From the NCBI RefSeq assembly GCF_029269835.1, contig NZ_JARJBB010000002.1, positions 372,001 to 436,000 on the forward strand: DNA of 64,000 nucleotides. The letters are read 5' to 3'. The position numbers and the translations under genes were made by a program. Within the stretch, counting starts at the first letter, position 1. The number at the start of each line of letters is the position of its first letter. Below, piece by piece: positions 23,394 through 30,749 of the stretch. This stretch comes from Streptomyces tropicalis (GTDB lineage: Bacteria; Actinomycetota; Actinomycetes; Streptomycetales; Streptomycetaceae). The notes beneath the pieces are model-generated. The model did not search any database, was not told the origin of the DNA, and worked only from the letters and a program-made list of their open reading frames with translations.

Positions 23394-25622
23394 TCACTTC
23401 TTCATCGGGCCGGAGATGGGCTGCCTGGCCCGGTCGTAGACGACCTTGACGTTGGTGAGCCCCTCCCTGCGGAAGGCCTTACGGGCCGCGTCGGCCACGT
23501 TCTCGTCGGAGAAGTGCCACTCGATCGTGCGGCCGCCTGCGGCCTCCACCTGACCGCGGGCCTCCTTGACGAACTTCTCCCGGCCCGAGCGGGTCAGCTC
23601 GCCGTCCTTGCCGAGGTAGCTCTTGTAGCCGAGCTTCGCCTCCAGGAACGTCTGCCGGTCGCCGTCCCAGCCGTCGAACTCCACCGGGCGCTTGCCCTCT
23701 CCGCGCGGCACGACGTACTCCTTGCCGCGGTTCACCCCGGTGACCTGCTCCTGGTACCGCAGCCATGCCTCGTTCTGCCAGGTCGGCTCGGGGTTGCGGT
23801 CCCGGGAGGCCCACTTGCCGTCGCCCTTGTCGGCGTCGCCGATCCGGGGGTCCTTCAGGTCCTTCGCCCAGTCCGGCGGGTTGTAGTTGCGCGGGTCGTT
23901 CTTGTCGCCGGGCTTCGGGTCGGGCCACTCCTTGCGGCCCTTCTTCCGGGCGTCCTCCGCGGCCTTGTCGGCCTCGTCGGCCTGCTTGCGGGCCTCCGCG
24001 GCCTCCTTCTTGGCCTTCCCGTCGCAGCCGTCGTCGGCGAGGACGACGTACGGGGTACCCTCCGCCGCGGCGAGGACGGTGGTGCCGGTGCCGGCGGATC
24101 CCGCGGGGGCGCCGGGGCGCGGGCCGTCGCCGTACGGGACGGGGCGGGCCGGGGCGGAGACGGTGCAGCCGGACTGCCGGGCCTTCCGCTCGGCCGCGTC
24201 CGCGGCCTCGTCGGCCCGCTCGGCCGCCTTCTCCGCGCCCTCGACGTCCCCGGCCTTCGCCGCCTTCCGCGCGTCCTCGGCCGCCTTGCCCGCCTCCTCG
24301 GCGAGCTTGCCCAGCTTGGCGAGTTTGCTGAGCCTGCCCAGGTCACCGACCTTCTCCACGATCTTGGCGCCGTCGTAGCCGGGGATGAGGAGGGAGCCGA
24401 TGTTCCACAGGACGTGGGTGACGGCGCGGGTCTTGTCCCCCTTGTTCCAGGCGTCGGCGACGTCGTCCCCGACGAAGAGGTCGTACAGGACCGTCCCGCC
24501 GGTGTTCAGGGAGGCCCCGCCCCAGTCCCAGATCGCGCCGAAGTAGTCGCCGTCGGCCCACTTGTCACGGGCGCCCTTGGAGTTGTTCCACCAGTCCTCG
24601 CCGAGCTGCTTGCCGTAGTCGCCGATGCCCTTGAGAGTGTCGAGCGGGTGGCTGACGATGCCCCAGATCCCCTTGACGTCGCCCCAGACGCCGTCGACGA
24701 ACAGGCCCTGGCCGACCTCCTTGATCTGGTGCCCGGCACAGCCGAAGAAGGCGCCCACGCCGGAGAAGCAGCCGTCGTCCTTCTTGCCGCCGTCGTCCTT
24801 CCTGCCGCCGCCGGAGTCCTTCGGGTCCCCGCCGCCGTCGGCTCCGCCGCTGTCGCCACCGCTCCGGCCGTCGTCGGTCGTGGTGCCGTCGCTCTGCGGG
24901 GAGTTCCCGTCGCCGGTGGACGTGCCGTCGCGGCCCGGGTCCCGGCCGGCGGTGGTGCCGGTGCCGCCGCCCGCAGGGGCGGGGCAGCCCATGCCGGAGA
25001 CCTTGCAGACCTGCGCCTCGATGCCGCCGTAGATCCGGGTGCCGAGTCCGCTGACCACCAGCGCGGTGACGAGGGCGACGACGACGGCGACCAGGCCGAG
25101 GTACTCGACCGCGGTCTGCCCCTCGTCCCCCCGACGCCACCGGATCATCCGGGCGAGCGAGAACGGGCGCCGCTCGGCCCGGTCGAGCACCGGCAGGCGG
25201 TACCACATCCGGCTCTCGGGCCGCAGCAGGAAGTACACGACGAGGACGGGCAGGAAGAGTTGGACACCGCCCCGGGCCGAACCGGCGGCGAGGTTGGCGA
25301 GTCCACCGAGGATCAGCCACGCCTGGACGGCGAGCAGCGCGTACCGGACCCGGGTCCCGCCCGCCCAGGTGCGGCGGGCCAGCCACCAGCCGAGGGCGCC
25401 GGGTGCGGCCGCGTAGGCGACGAGGGCGATCAGGCCGCCGTCGACGGCGTCGTGGGACGCGGCCGTCAGCAGGAGGCCGACCCCGCCGACGACGGTGACG
25501 GCGAACAGCACGTGCAGCAGCACCAGCGCGGTGGCGACCGGCGCCGGCATGTCCCGGCGGCCCCCGCCGCCGGCCGTCCCTATGCCGGTGACGCTCCCTG
25601 CCGCTCCCCCGTCCCAAGCCAT
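23394..25622 (-). CDS. polymorphic toxin: 4 membrane helices + Flp-pilin signal/helix + C-terminal Tox-REase-5-like nuclease
   Basis: 742 residues. Four hydrophobic helices (about 32-54, 61-82, 94-113, 117-133) precede a basic loop (RMIRWRRGDEG). Then a class III pilin signal: Gly168 followed by QTAVEY, with Glu at +5 and Tyr at +6, and a hydrophobic helix to about 194. This nearly copies the Flp pilin gene product 2.3 kb away. A Gly/Asp/Ser-rich linker (to about 285) and a pre-toxin region follow, including a Lys/Ala/Glu-rich helical segment. Residues 610-742 form a restriction-endonuclease-fold toxin with VEFDG (Asp650) and LEAK (Glu661, Lys663). The predicted topology puts the toxin part outside. 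The ATG has GGAGGGGG upstream. It heads its own operon with the immunity gene. Confidence 0.85.
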   Translation of the reverse strand: MAWDGGAAGSVTGIGTAGGGGRRDMPAPVATALVLLHVLFAVTVVGGVGLLLTAASHDAVDGGLIALVAYAAAPGALGWWLARRTWAGGTRVRYALLAVQAWLILGGLANLAAGSARGGVQLFLPVLVVYFLLRPESRMWYRLPVLDRAERRPFSLARMIRWRRGDEGQTAVEYLGLVAVVVALVTALVVSGLGTRIYGGIEAQVCKVSGMGCPAPAGGGTGTTAGRDPGRDGTSTGDGNSPQSDGTTTDDGRSGGDSGGADGGGDPKDSGGGRKDDGGKKDDGCFSGVGAFFGCAGHQIKEVGQGLFVDGVWGDVKGIWGIVSHPLDTLKGIGDYGKQLGEDWWNNSKGARDKWADGDYFGAIWDWGGASLNTGGTVLYDLFVGDDVADAWNKGDKTRAVTHVLWNIGSLLIPGYDGAKIVEKVGDLGRLSKLAKLGKLAEEAGKAAEDARKAAKAGDVEGAEKAAERADEAADAAERKARQSGCTVSAPARPVPYGDGPRPGAPAGSAGTGTTVLAAAEGTPYVVLADDGCDGKAKKEAAEARKQADEADKAAEDARKKGRKEWPDPKPGDKNDPRNYNPPDWAKDLKDPRIGDADKGDGKWASRDRNPEPTWQNEAWLRYQEQVTGVNRGKEYVVPRGEGKRPVEFDGWDGDRQTFLEAKLGYKSYLGKDGELTRSGREKFVKEARGQVEAAGGRTIEWHFSDENVADAARKAFRREGLTNVKVVYDRARQPISGPMKK

Positions 25623-25653
25623 GCGGTGCCCCCTCCTCCGTCTCCTCCGCCCG

Positions 25654-25711
25654 AGGGTAGGAAGGGGGGCGACCGCCCGGCATGGGCCCGGAGACCCAAG
25701 TGCACGCCCAA
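25654..25711 (-). promoter_or_regulatory. toxin-gene promoter with TTGGG direct repeats
   Basis: Read on the minus strand: TTGGG (25711-25707), 7 bases, TTGGG (25699-25695), 35 bases, then TACCCT (25659-25654), a TANNNT -10 box. The same arrangement with identical spacing occurs before the Flp pilin gene. There is no good -35 hexamer, so an activator bound at the repeats is likely, perhaps the NarL-type regulator of this locus. Confidence 0.6.
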
Positions 25712-25788
25712 ATCGCCTGACCGGTCCTCGACTTGGGCCCAGATGCACTCGGGCGGTCCGGACGCTGCGGACGGCTGCGGTACGCGGC

Positions 25789-25825
25789 GGGGCCCGCCCG
25801 CACCGGTGAGGTGCGGGCGGGCCCC
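25789..25825 (-). terminator. terminator after the OmpA-like gene
   Basis: Perfect 16-base arms (25789-25804, 25810-25825) and a 5-base loop, 26 bp beyond the OmpA-like gene stop. It separates the pilin operon from the toxin-immunity operon. Confidence 0.9.
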
Positions 25826-25850
25826 GGGTGGTCGGGCCGTGCCGCGGCGG

Positions 25851-26504
25851 TCAGTTCCCCGTCCGCGGGAAGGAGACCTCGACACGGCGGTTCTTACGGC
25901 GGCCGGCCTCGGTGGAGTTGTCGGCGATCGGGTACTGCTCGCCGTAGCCGCGGACCTCGAAGGTCACGTTCGGGTCGTTGAGGTCCTGGCCGAGGACGTC
26001 CTGCACGGCGTTGGCGCGCTGCTTGGACAGGACGTCGCCGTGCTCGGAGGAACCGAGGTTGTCCGTGAAGCCGAAGACGCGCACGTGGGTGGCGTGCTGC
26101 TTCTTGACCTCCGCGGCGATCGCGGCGATCCGGGACTTCGCCTCGTCGCCGAGCTTGGCACTGTCCTTGCCGAACAGCACCTCGGCCTGGAGCGCGAAGG
26201 TCACGTCCGTGTTGGTGTCCGAGCGCCGCTCCTCGCCGCCCTGGTCCTCCACGACGGACTTGATGTCGAGGACCTTGGGCGCGGCGAGGGTGGCGCCCTC
26301 GGGCAGCTTCAGGTCCGGATCCTTCGGATCGATCTTCACCGGTGCGGACGCGGAGGCCTCGGTGCCGGGGGGCACGCTGGGGCCGCCGTCGGCCCGCGCG
26401 ACGACCGCGCCGTGGAGGTTGGCGGCCACCATGACGGCGGTAGCGGTCGCGGTGAGGGCGGCACGCGGCCCGTACGTCGCCCTGCGGGAGGGGGTGAGGG
26501 TCAT
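25851..26504 (-). CDS. secreted OmpA-family (peptidoglycan-binding) protein
   Basis: 217 residues. A signal peptide (about 1-38, basic start, ALTATATAVMVAANLHGAVVARA) leads to a linker and an OmpA C-terminal domain from about 95: VLFGKDSAKLGDEAKSRIAAIAAEV, VRVFGFTDNLGSSEHGDVLSKQRANAV and NRRVEVSFPR. OmpA domains bind diaminopimelic acid-type peptidoglycan. In a monoderm with a Tad locus the protein may anchor or guide the pilus through the wall. It is the last gene of the pilin operon, 10 bp after the lipoprotein gene, and is followed by a strong terminator. Confidence 0.88.
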   Translation of the reverse strand: MTLTPSRRATYGPRAALTATATAVMVAANLHGAVVARADGGPSVPPGTEASASAPVKIDPKDPDLKLPEGATLAAPKVLDIKSVVEDQGGEERRSDTNTDVTFALQAEVLFGKDSAKLGDEAKSRIAAIAAEVKKQHATHVRVFGFTDNLGSSEHGDVLSKQRANAVQDVLGQDLNDPNVTFEVRGYGEQYPIADNSTEAGRRKNRRVEVSFPRTGN

Positions 26505-26514
26505 CGCGGCCGCC

Positions 26515-27093
26515 TCAACCGGAGATCTTGATGGTGGCGCTGGAGAAGGTGGGGAGTTGCAGAGAGACGTCGGTGGTGTCGGAGGGGGGTGACGGGAACT
26601 GCATGAAGACCGGGAGCGTCTGCCCCGAGTCGATCGTGGTCAGGCCGATCGTCGTCAGCGGTCGGCCGTCGGTGTCCCGGAGCACGTAGTAGCGCTTCTT
26701 GCCCTTCGAGTCCACGAGTGTGGCCCCGCCCAGGGACTGTCCGTGCTTGATGATCTCCGTCTCGTCCCCACTCATCTGCGCGGGAATGACCGCTGACTTG
26801 GCACCGTCGTTCTTGAGAGTGCCGTTGACGGTGACGAACCCCCCCGAGTCACGCTGCGCGGAGACGATCTGGAGCAGCAGGCCGTCCGGGCCTCTGAGTT
26901 CGGCTAGCGGGGCCCCGGACTGTCCTTCCTGAGCACTCGGCTTTGATCCACCATCCCGGGAACCGGATGCCGAGGATTCCGGCTTCTTGGCGTCACCGCT
27001 GTCGCCGCAGCCGGCCGCTCCAACGATCAGGCCGGCAGCCACGGTCAACGCGACCAGCCCCTTCCGGGCCCTCGCAGTGAACCGAATGCTCAT
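26515..27093 (-). CDS. predicted lipoprotein of the Tad/Flp operon, unknown function
   Basis: 192 residues. An N-terminal hydrophobic segment ends in VGAAGC, a loose lipobox with Cys near residue 29, followed by a Ser/Gly/Lys-rich spacer. The remainder is a predicted beta-rich domain (LLLQIVSAQRDSGGFVTVNGTLKN, VDSKGKKRYYVLRDTDGRPL, LPVFMQFPSPPSDTTDVSLQLP), of the DUF4352-like extracellular type. Codon third positions are less GC-rich than in neighbouring genes. The ATG is chosen because GAAGGA lies seven bases upstream. It is cotranscribed with the pilin, TadG-like and OmpA-like genes and may be a pilus-associated cell-surface component. Confidence 0.75.
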   Translation of the reverse strand: MSIRFTARARKGLVALTVAAGLIVGAAGCGDSGDAKKPESSASGSRDGGSKPSAQEGQSGAPLAELRGPDGLLLQIVSAQRDSGGFVTVNGTLKNDGAKSAVIPAQMSGDETEIIKHGQSLGGATLVDSKGKKRYYVLRDTDGRPLTTIGLTTIDSGQTLPVFMQFPSPPSDTTDVSLQLPTFSSATIKISG

Positions 27094-27125
27094 CTCTGCT
27101 TCCTTCTTCACTCGTCGTTCGCTCG

Positions 27126-27734
27126 TCAGTCGGCGGCCAGGTGGACGTCGAAGAGATCCTCGGGTCCGGGAAGGTCGGTGAGATCGTCAGGATTCAGGTG
27201 CCAGGTTCTTCCCTTGCAGTTGAGCTGCGGCAGTGTGCCTTTGCCGCCCTGTCCGACGGGAAGATCGAACATGCAGCGCGGCTCGATCACCGCGACGGCT
27301 TCCGCTCTGGACCTCGTGTGCGACGTCGCAGGAACGACGGAGTCACCGACGGGTCGGTTCGTCTCCACTTCCACCCTGTAGCCCAAGGGCCAGGACTGCG
27401 GCCCGCAAGCCGACCCCGCCATATGGGCATCGTTCTGCGCAGCAAGCTGGTAGGCACGCCAGCATCCGTCCAGGACAGCGCCCTTTCCGCTGAAGACGTC
27501 CTGCCACTTCGTGGGATCCAGGACGTCCCGTACCCACTCGCCCGCAAGCTTGTCCCTGGTGTCCTGTGCTGCCGCGAGTGCCGCCGCGTCGGCTGCTGTC
27601 TCGGCGCCGTTCCTGTTCACAGCGGTCTGGCCGACCGCAAGGTATGCGAACGCAAGGAAGAGCAGGCCCGCCACCACCGTGATGTAGATGGGGAAGGCCT
27701 GCCCTGCGTCACCGCTCTCGCGGGGTCGCGTCAA
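27126..27734 (-). CDS. TadG/TadE-like pseudopilin, TTG start
   Basis: 202 residues. A prepilin-like beginning (RPRESGDAGQAFPIYITVVAGLLFLAFAYLAVGQ) gives one N-terminal membrane helix of the TadG (Flp pilus assembly, VWA-less) type, followed by NRNGAETAADAAALAAAQD, the usual putative pilus assembly TadG sequence. The rest is an extracellular domain with five cysteines. No ATG or GTG exists in frame near the beginning; a TTG overlaps the pilin stop (TTGA), with AAGG seven bases upstream, so TTG is taken as the start and translation is coupled to the pilin gene. It sits between the pilin and lipoprotein genes. Its codon use is slightly poorer in GC. Confidence 0.8.
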   Translation of the reverse strand: MTRPRESGDAGQAFPIYITVVAGLLFLAFAYLAVGQTAVNRNGAETAADAAALAAAQDTRDKLAGEWVRDVLDPTKWQDVFSGKGAVLDGCWRAYQLAAQNDAHMAGSACGPQSWPLGYRVEVETNRPVGDSVVPATSHTRSRAEAVAVIEPRCMFDLPVGQGGKGTLPQLNCKGRTWHLNPDDLTDLPGPEDLFDVHLAAD

Positions 27735-27964
27735 TTCGCGACCTTGTTGATCTGCGCCGTGATCTTGTTCAGGATGGTCTGCCCGATGTTGGTACCCGTG
27801 ATCGCCAGCACGATCGCCACGACCACCGCGATGATGCCCAGGTACTCCACCGCGGTCTGGCCGTGGTCGCCGGCGCGGCGCTGCACCGCCTCGACCGTCG
27901 TGTTCTTCCAGCCGTTCACGCGAACCTTGGTCGCGACGGCGGTCTTCAGCATCAGGTCGCTCAT
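27731..27964 (-). CDS. Flp-family major pilin
   Basis: 77 residues. An N-terminal leader of 35 residues ends in Gly35, followed by QTAVEYLG with Glu40 at +5 and Tyr41 at +6, then a hydrophobic helix (IIAVVVAIVLAITGTNIGQTIL). This is the Flp/Tad pilin motif cleaved by a prepilin peptidase. The helix is nearly identical to residues 168-190 of the toxin protein encoded downstream. The ATG has GGAGGGG six bases before. It heads the operon pilin - TadG-like - lipoprotein - OmpA-like. Its promoter carries the same TTGGG repeats as the toxin promoter. Confidence 0.92.
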   Translation of the reverse strand: MSDLMLKTAVATKVRVNGWKNTTVEAVQRRAGDHGQTAVEYLGIIAVVVAIVLAITGTNIGQTILNKITAQINKVAN

Positions 27965-28010
27965 GGTGTTCCCCTCCGGGTTCGGTCTCGGTGTCGCTCG
28001 CGACTCCGGA

Positions 28011-28068
28011 AACGTACGCCGGGAGGACCGCCCCGGCGGAGGGTCCCAGGGCCCAATCCCGGGCCCAA
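28011..28068 (-). promoter_or_regulatory. Flp pilin promoter with TTGGG direct repeats
   Basis: Read on the minus strand: TTGGG (28068-28064), 7 bases, TTGGG (28056-28052), 35 bases, then TACGTT (28016-28011), a TANNNT -10 box. Both repeats extend to TTGGGCCC. The -35 region is poor, which suggests activation by a protein bound at about -48 to -64. Confidence 0.6.
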
Positions 28069-28132
28069 AGCCGGACCCGGCCGCCGCGGCGGGACCGCCG
28101 GCCGGCGGTCCCGGTACCTGCGTCCCGCATCC

Positions 28133-29095
28133 TCATCGCACGTCCCCCTGCCCTCGTCCGGAGCCCGGGGCCGTGCCGAGCCACTTGGCGGCGGCCTCCG
28201 CGCGGCTGGTGCTGTGCAGCTTGGCGAAGATGCGGTTGATGTGGTTCTTGACGGTCTTCTCGCTGATGAAGCAGGTGGCGGCGATCTGCTGGTTCGTCAT
28301 GCCGGACGCGATGAGGTCCATGATCTCCGCCTCCCTCGAACTGAGCTGGAACCGTGACCGGTCGACGGCCGCGGGACGGGCACCTGTCCATACGGACGCG
28401 GATCGCCTCGCATCCGGTTGCACTTGCGAAAAGTTTTCTACCGAATCATAGGACGGAGGATGCGTCGTCGGGTCGAAATCCCTCAAGTAGGCGGGATTTT
28501 TGCCAGAGTCACGCTCACCCCGAGCAGCGTCCGAGGTATGTGCAGTCGCACCGCCCAGGTCCTCGGGCAGCACCGGGCCCGCCGGATGCGGGCCCGAGCG
28601 GAGCTGGGCGAGCAGGGCGTCCGCCGCCGTGGCGGTGAAGTGGGCCCGGCCTTCCTTGATGTTCCGTACCGCGCCGACCAGTTCGTCCGCGGTGAACTCC
28701 CCGTGGACCAGGTAGCCGCCCGCCCCGCGGCGCAGGGCCTCCTGGACGATCTCGGACTCCCGGCTGTAGGTCAGCATCACGACCGGGGCGATCGGGACGA
28801 GGTACGGCAGGGCGGAGATGCCGTCCACGCCGGGCATGCGGACGTCCAGCAGGACGACGTCGGGCCGGTGCCGTCGGGCGGCCTCCCAGGCCGCGCGGCC
28901 GTCGGCGGCCTCCGCGACCACACTGATGTCCTCGCGGCCGGAGAGCAGGGCCGTCAGCCCGGCCCGGACCACCGGGTTGTCGTCGGCCACGACGACGCGC
29001 AGGGGCGCCGAGGGAGCCGGCTCCGGGAAGCCCTCGAAGGGGTCGGGGGGCGGGGTCTGCGGGGGGCCGGGGTACGGGGGCGGGTGGTCCGGCAT
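28133..29095 (-). CDS. NarL/LuxR-family response regulator of the Tad locus
   Basis: 320 residues, longer than the usual 210-230. A Pro-rich start (1-30) precedes a receiver domain (about 32-145) with Asp38/Asp39 and phospho-acceptor Asp84 in VVLLDVRMPG. The conserved Lys near its end is replaced by His131 (GGYLVHGEF). A long linker (about 180-250) is encoded by noticeably AT-rich DNA (28400-28510). The C-terminal LuxR helix-turn-helix reads LSSREAEIMDLIASGMTNQQIAATCFISEKTVKNHINRIF. It lies 36 bp after the sensor kinase gene. The likely target is the TTGGG repeat element before the pilin and toxin genes; this is inference. Confidence 0.9.
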   Translation of the reverse strand: MPDHPPPYPGPPQTPPPDPFEGFPEPAPSAPLRVVVADDNPVVRAGLTALLSGREDISVVAEAADGRAAWEAARRHRPDVVLLDVRMPGVDGISALPYLVPIAPVVMLTYSRESEIVQEALRRGAGGYLVHGEFTADELVGAVRNIKEGRAHFTATAADALLAQLRSGPHPAGPVLPEDLGGATAHTSDAARGERDSGKNPAYLRDFDPTTHPPSYDSVENFSQVQPDARRSASVWTGARPAAVDRSRFQLSSREAEIMDLIASGMTNQQIAATCFISEKTVKNHINRIFAKLHSTSRAEAAAKWLGTAPGSGRGQGDVR

Positions 29096-29131
29096 CGGCG
29101 GCCTCCTCTCGGTCGGCGGGCGGGGCGTGGG

Positions 29132-30730
29132 TCAGGCGGTCGGGGTGGTGAGGGCCGCGAGCGGCAGTTCCAGGCGGACCTCGGTCCCCCGGGGGCGGCC
29201 GCCGCGGCCGATGCGGATGCGGGCGCCCACGGAGGCGGCGCGCTCGACCATGCCGACCAGGCCGAAGTGGCCGGAGCGGCGGAGCTGTTCGAGGCTGGTG
29301 CCGGCGGGCAGGCCGGCTCCGTCGTCCTGGACGCTGATGCGCAGCAGGCCGTCGTGGACGCCCGCGCGGACGTCGACCCGGGTCGGCCGCGCGTGGCGGT
29401 GGGCGTTCTCCATGGCCTCCGAGGCGATGGTGAGGAGCTGGCGTGCCACGGCGGGCGGGACCGGGGGCACGGCGTGATCGCCGGTGGGACGGTATCCGGC
29501 GGGCAGCCCGGTGCGTCTGCTGAAGTCCCGCGTGCGGGCGGCGAGTTCGACGAGGACGTCGGTGCCGTGCCCGGGATCCGACTCGCGGCGCAGGTCGGCG
29601 AGGAGTTCGCGGGCCTCCGCGGCGGCGCGGCGGGCGGAGCGGGCGACGAGTTCCGCCTGCTGCCCGACCAGCGCCCGGTCCGGGTGGGCGGCTCCGGCCG
29701 AACCGGCGAGGCCGTCGGCGGCCAGGGCGACGCCGTGCAGGGTCTTGGCGACGGAGTCGTGCATCTCCCGGGCGAGCCGGGCGCGTTCGGCGGCGACGGC
29801 CTCGGTGACCGCGAGCCGGGCCTGGACGGTGGTGAGGGCCTGGGTGGCCTCGCCGAAGCGGAGCATGAGGCTGCGCAGGGCGGAGCCGACGGCGCCGGTG
29901 ATCACGCACAGGCCGGGCAGCAGGGAGGCGTCGGCGAGGGCCGCGTGCGGGTGCTTCGCGGCGGTGTGGACGAGGACGAGGATCAGGGACTGGAGGGACG
30001 CGAAGGCGGCGGCGCCGCGCCAGCCGTAGACGAGGCCCGCGAGGAGCGGGGTGCACACGCTGACGTAGGCGAGGGTGGTGCCGGGGCCCGCGGCGACCAG
30101 CAGCAGCGAGCCGAACAGGGTGTCCACGACCAGCAGGGTGGGGTGGCGCAGCAGGAGGGGGCCGAAGCGCTCCCAGTCCCGGAAGAGCACGTAGGAGCCC
30201 ATGAAGGTGACGACGACGGCGGCGCCGACGAGGCGGGTGGCCAGGCCGGGGGCCGCGTTCAGCAAGGCGGAGGGCGTCGCCAGGGCGATCATGGCCAGGC
30301 GGAAGCCGAAGACCTGACGGCACAGCGCCTGCAGTGCGTTGATCTGGAGGGCCGTCCTCTCGGCGGGCGGCGCGGCGGCCGGGCCCGGGGACGGCTCCGC
30401 GGCGGCCGTCGTCAGGCCGGGCACGGGCGGTCCCGCGGTCTCCGGCGACGGTCCCGGCGCGGGGGCCGGCGGCGCGGGCGGTGCCGCGGGGGCGGACGGT
30501 GCCGCCGGGGCGGCGGACCGGGCACCCGCTCCCGTCTGCCGCGGCACCCCCGGCGGCGCGTTCGCCGGTTCCCAGCCGGGTGGGAGGGCGGGGGTGACCG
30601 AGGTGACGGGGATGTCGGGCGCGCCCGTGCGGACGTGGGCGGGCAGGACCGTGCCCGCCGGCGGAGTGGTGATCTCCGGCGCCCTGGGGCGGCGGCGCAG
30701 CAGCCCGGTGCGTTCCTTCGTCGATGTCAT
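29132..30730 (-). CDS. NarL-type sensor histidine kinase of the Tad locus
   Basis: 532 residues. The first 125 residues are Pro/Ala-rich and probably disordered. Five or six membrane helices follow (about 140-285). A HisKA_3 dimerisation domain contains His324 in AREMHDSVAKTLHG, and the ATPase domain has SEAMENAHRHARPT (N-box) and VQDDGAGLP, GHFGLVGMVERA. It autophosphorylates and passes phosphate to the response regulator encoded next. It lies 19 bp after tadC, so the two-component genes are transcribed with the pilus machinery. The signal is unknown; with no large external domain it may sense the membrane. Confidence 0.9.
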   Translation of the reverse strand: MTSTKERTGLLRRRPRAPEITTPPAGTVLPAHVRTGAPDIPVTSVTPALPPGWEPANAPPGVPRQTGAGARSAAPAAPSAPAAPPAPPAPAPGPSPETAGPPVPGLTTAAAEPSPGPAAAPPAERTALQINALQALCRQVFGFRLAMIALATPSALLNAAPGLATRLVGAAVVVTFMGSYVLFRDWERFGPLLLRHPTLLVVDTLFGSLLLVAAGPGTTLAYVSVCTPLLAGLVYGWRGAAAFASLQSLILVLVHTAAKHPHAALADASLLPGLCVITGAVGSALRSLMLRFGEATQALTTVQARLAVTEAVAAERARLAREMHDSVAKTLHGVALAADGLAGSAGAAHPDRALVGQQAELVARSARRAAAEARELLADLRRESDPGHGTDVLVELAARTRDFSRRTGLPAGYRPTGDHAVPPVPPAVARQLLTIASEAMENAHRHARPTRVDVRAGVHDGLLRISVQDDGAGLPAGTSLEQLRRSGHFGLVGMVERAASVGARIRIGRGGRPRGTEVRLELPLAALTTPTA

Positions 30731-30749
30731 GCCGGTCGTCGCCCCCTGC

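Noticed and set aside
22599..25622. Prophage or ICE remnant carrying the toxin
   Set aside because: No integrase, attachment repeats, tRNA or replication gene flanks the toxin operon, and the GC content looks like that of the surroundings.
22320..26531. Very long plus-strand open frame (1403 codons) opposite the toxin and OmpA-like genes
   Set aside because: It mirrors the codon periodicity of well-supported minus-strand genes in GC-rich DNA, has no recognisable domain and no ribosome site, and overlaps several true genes and a terminator.
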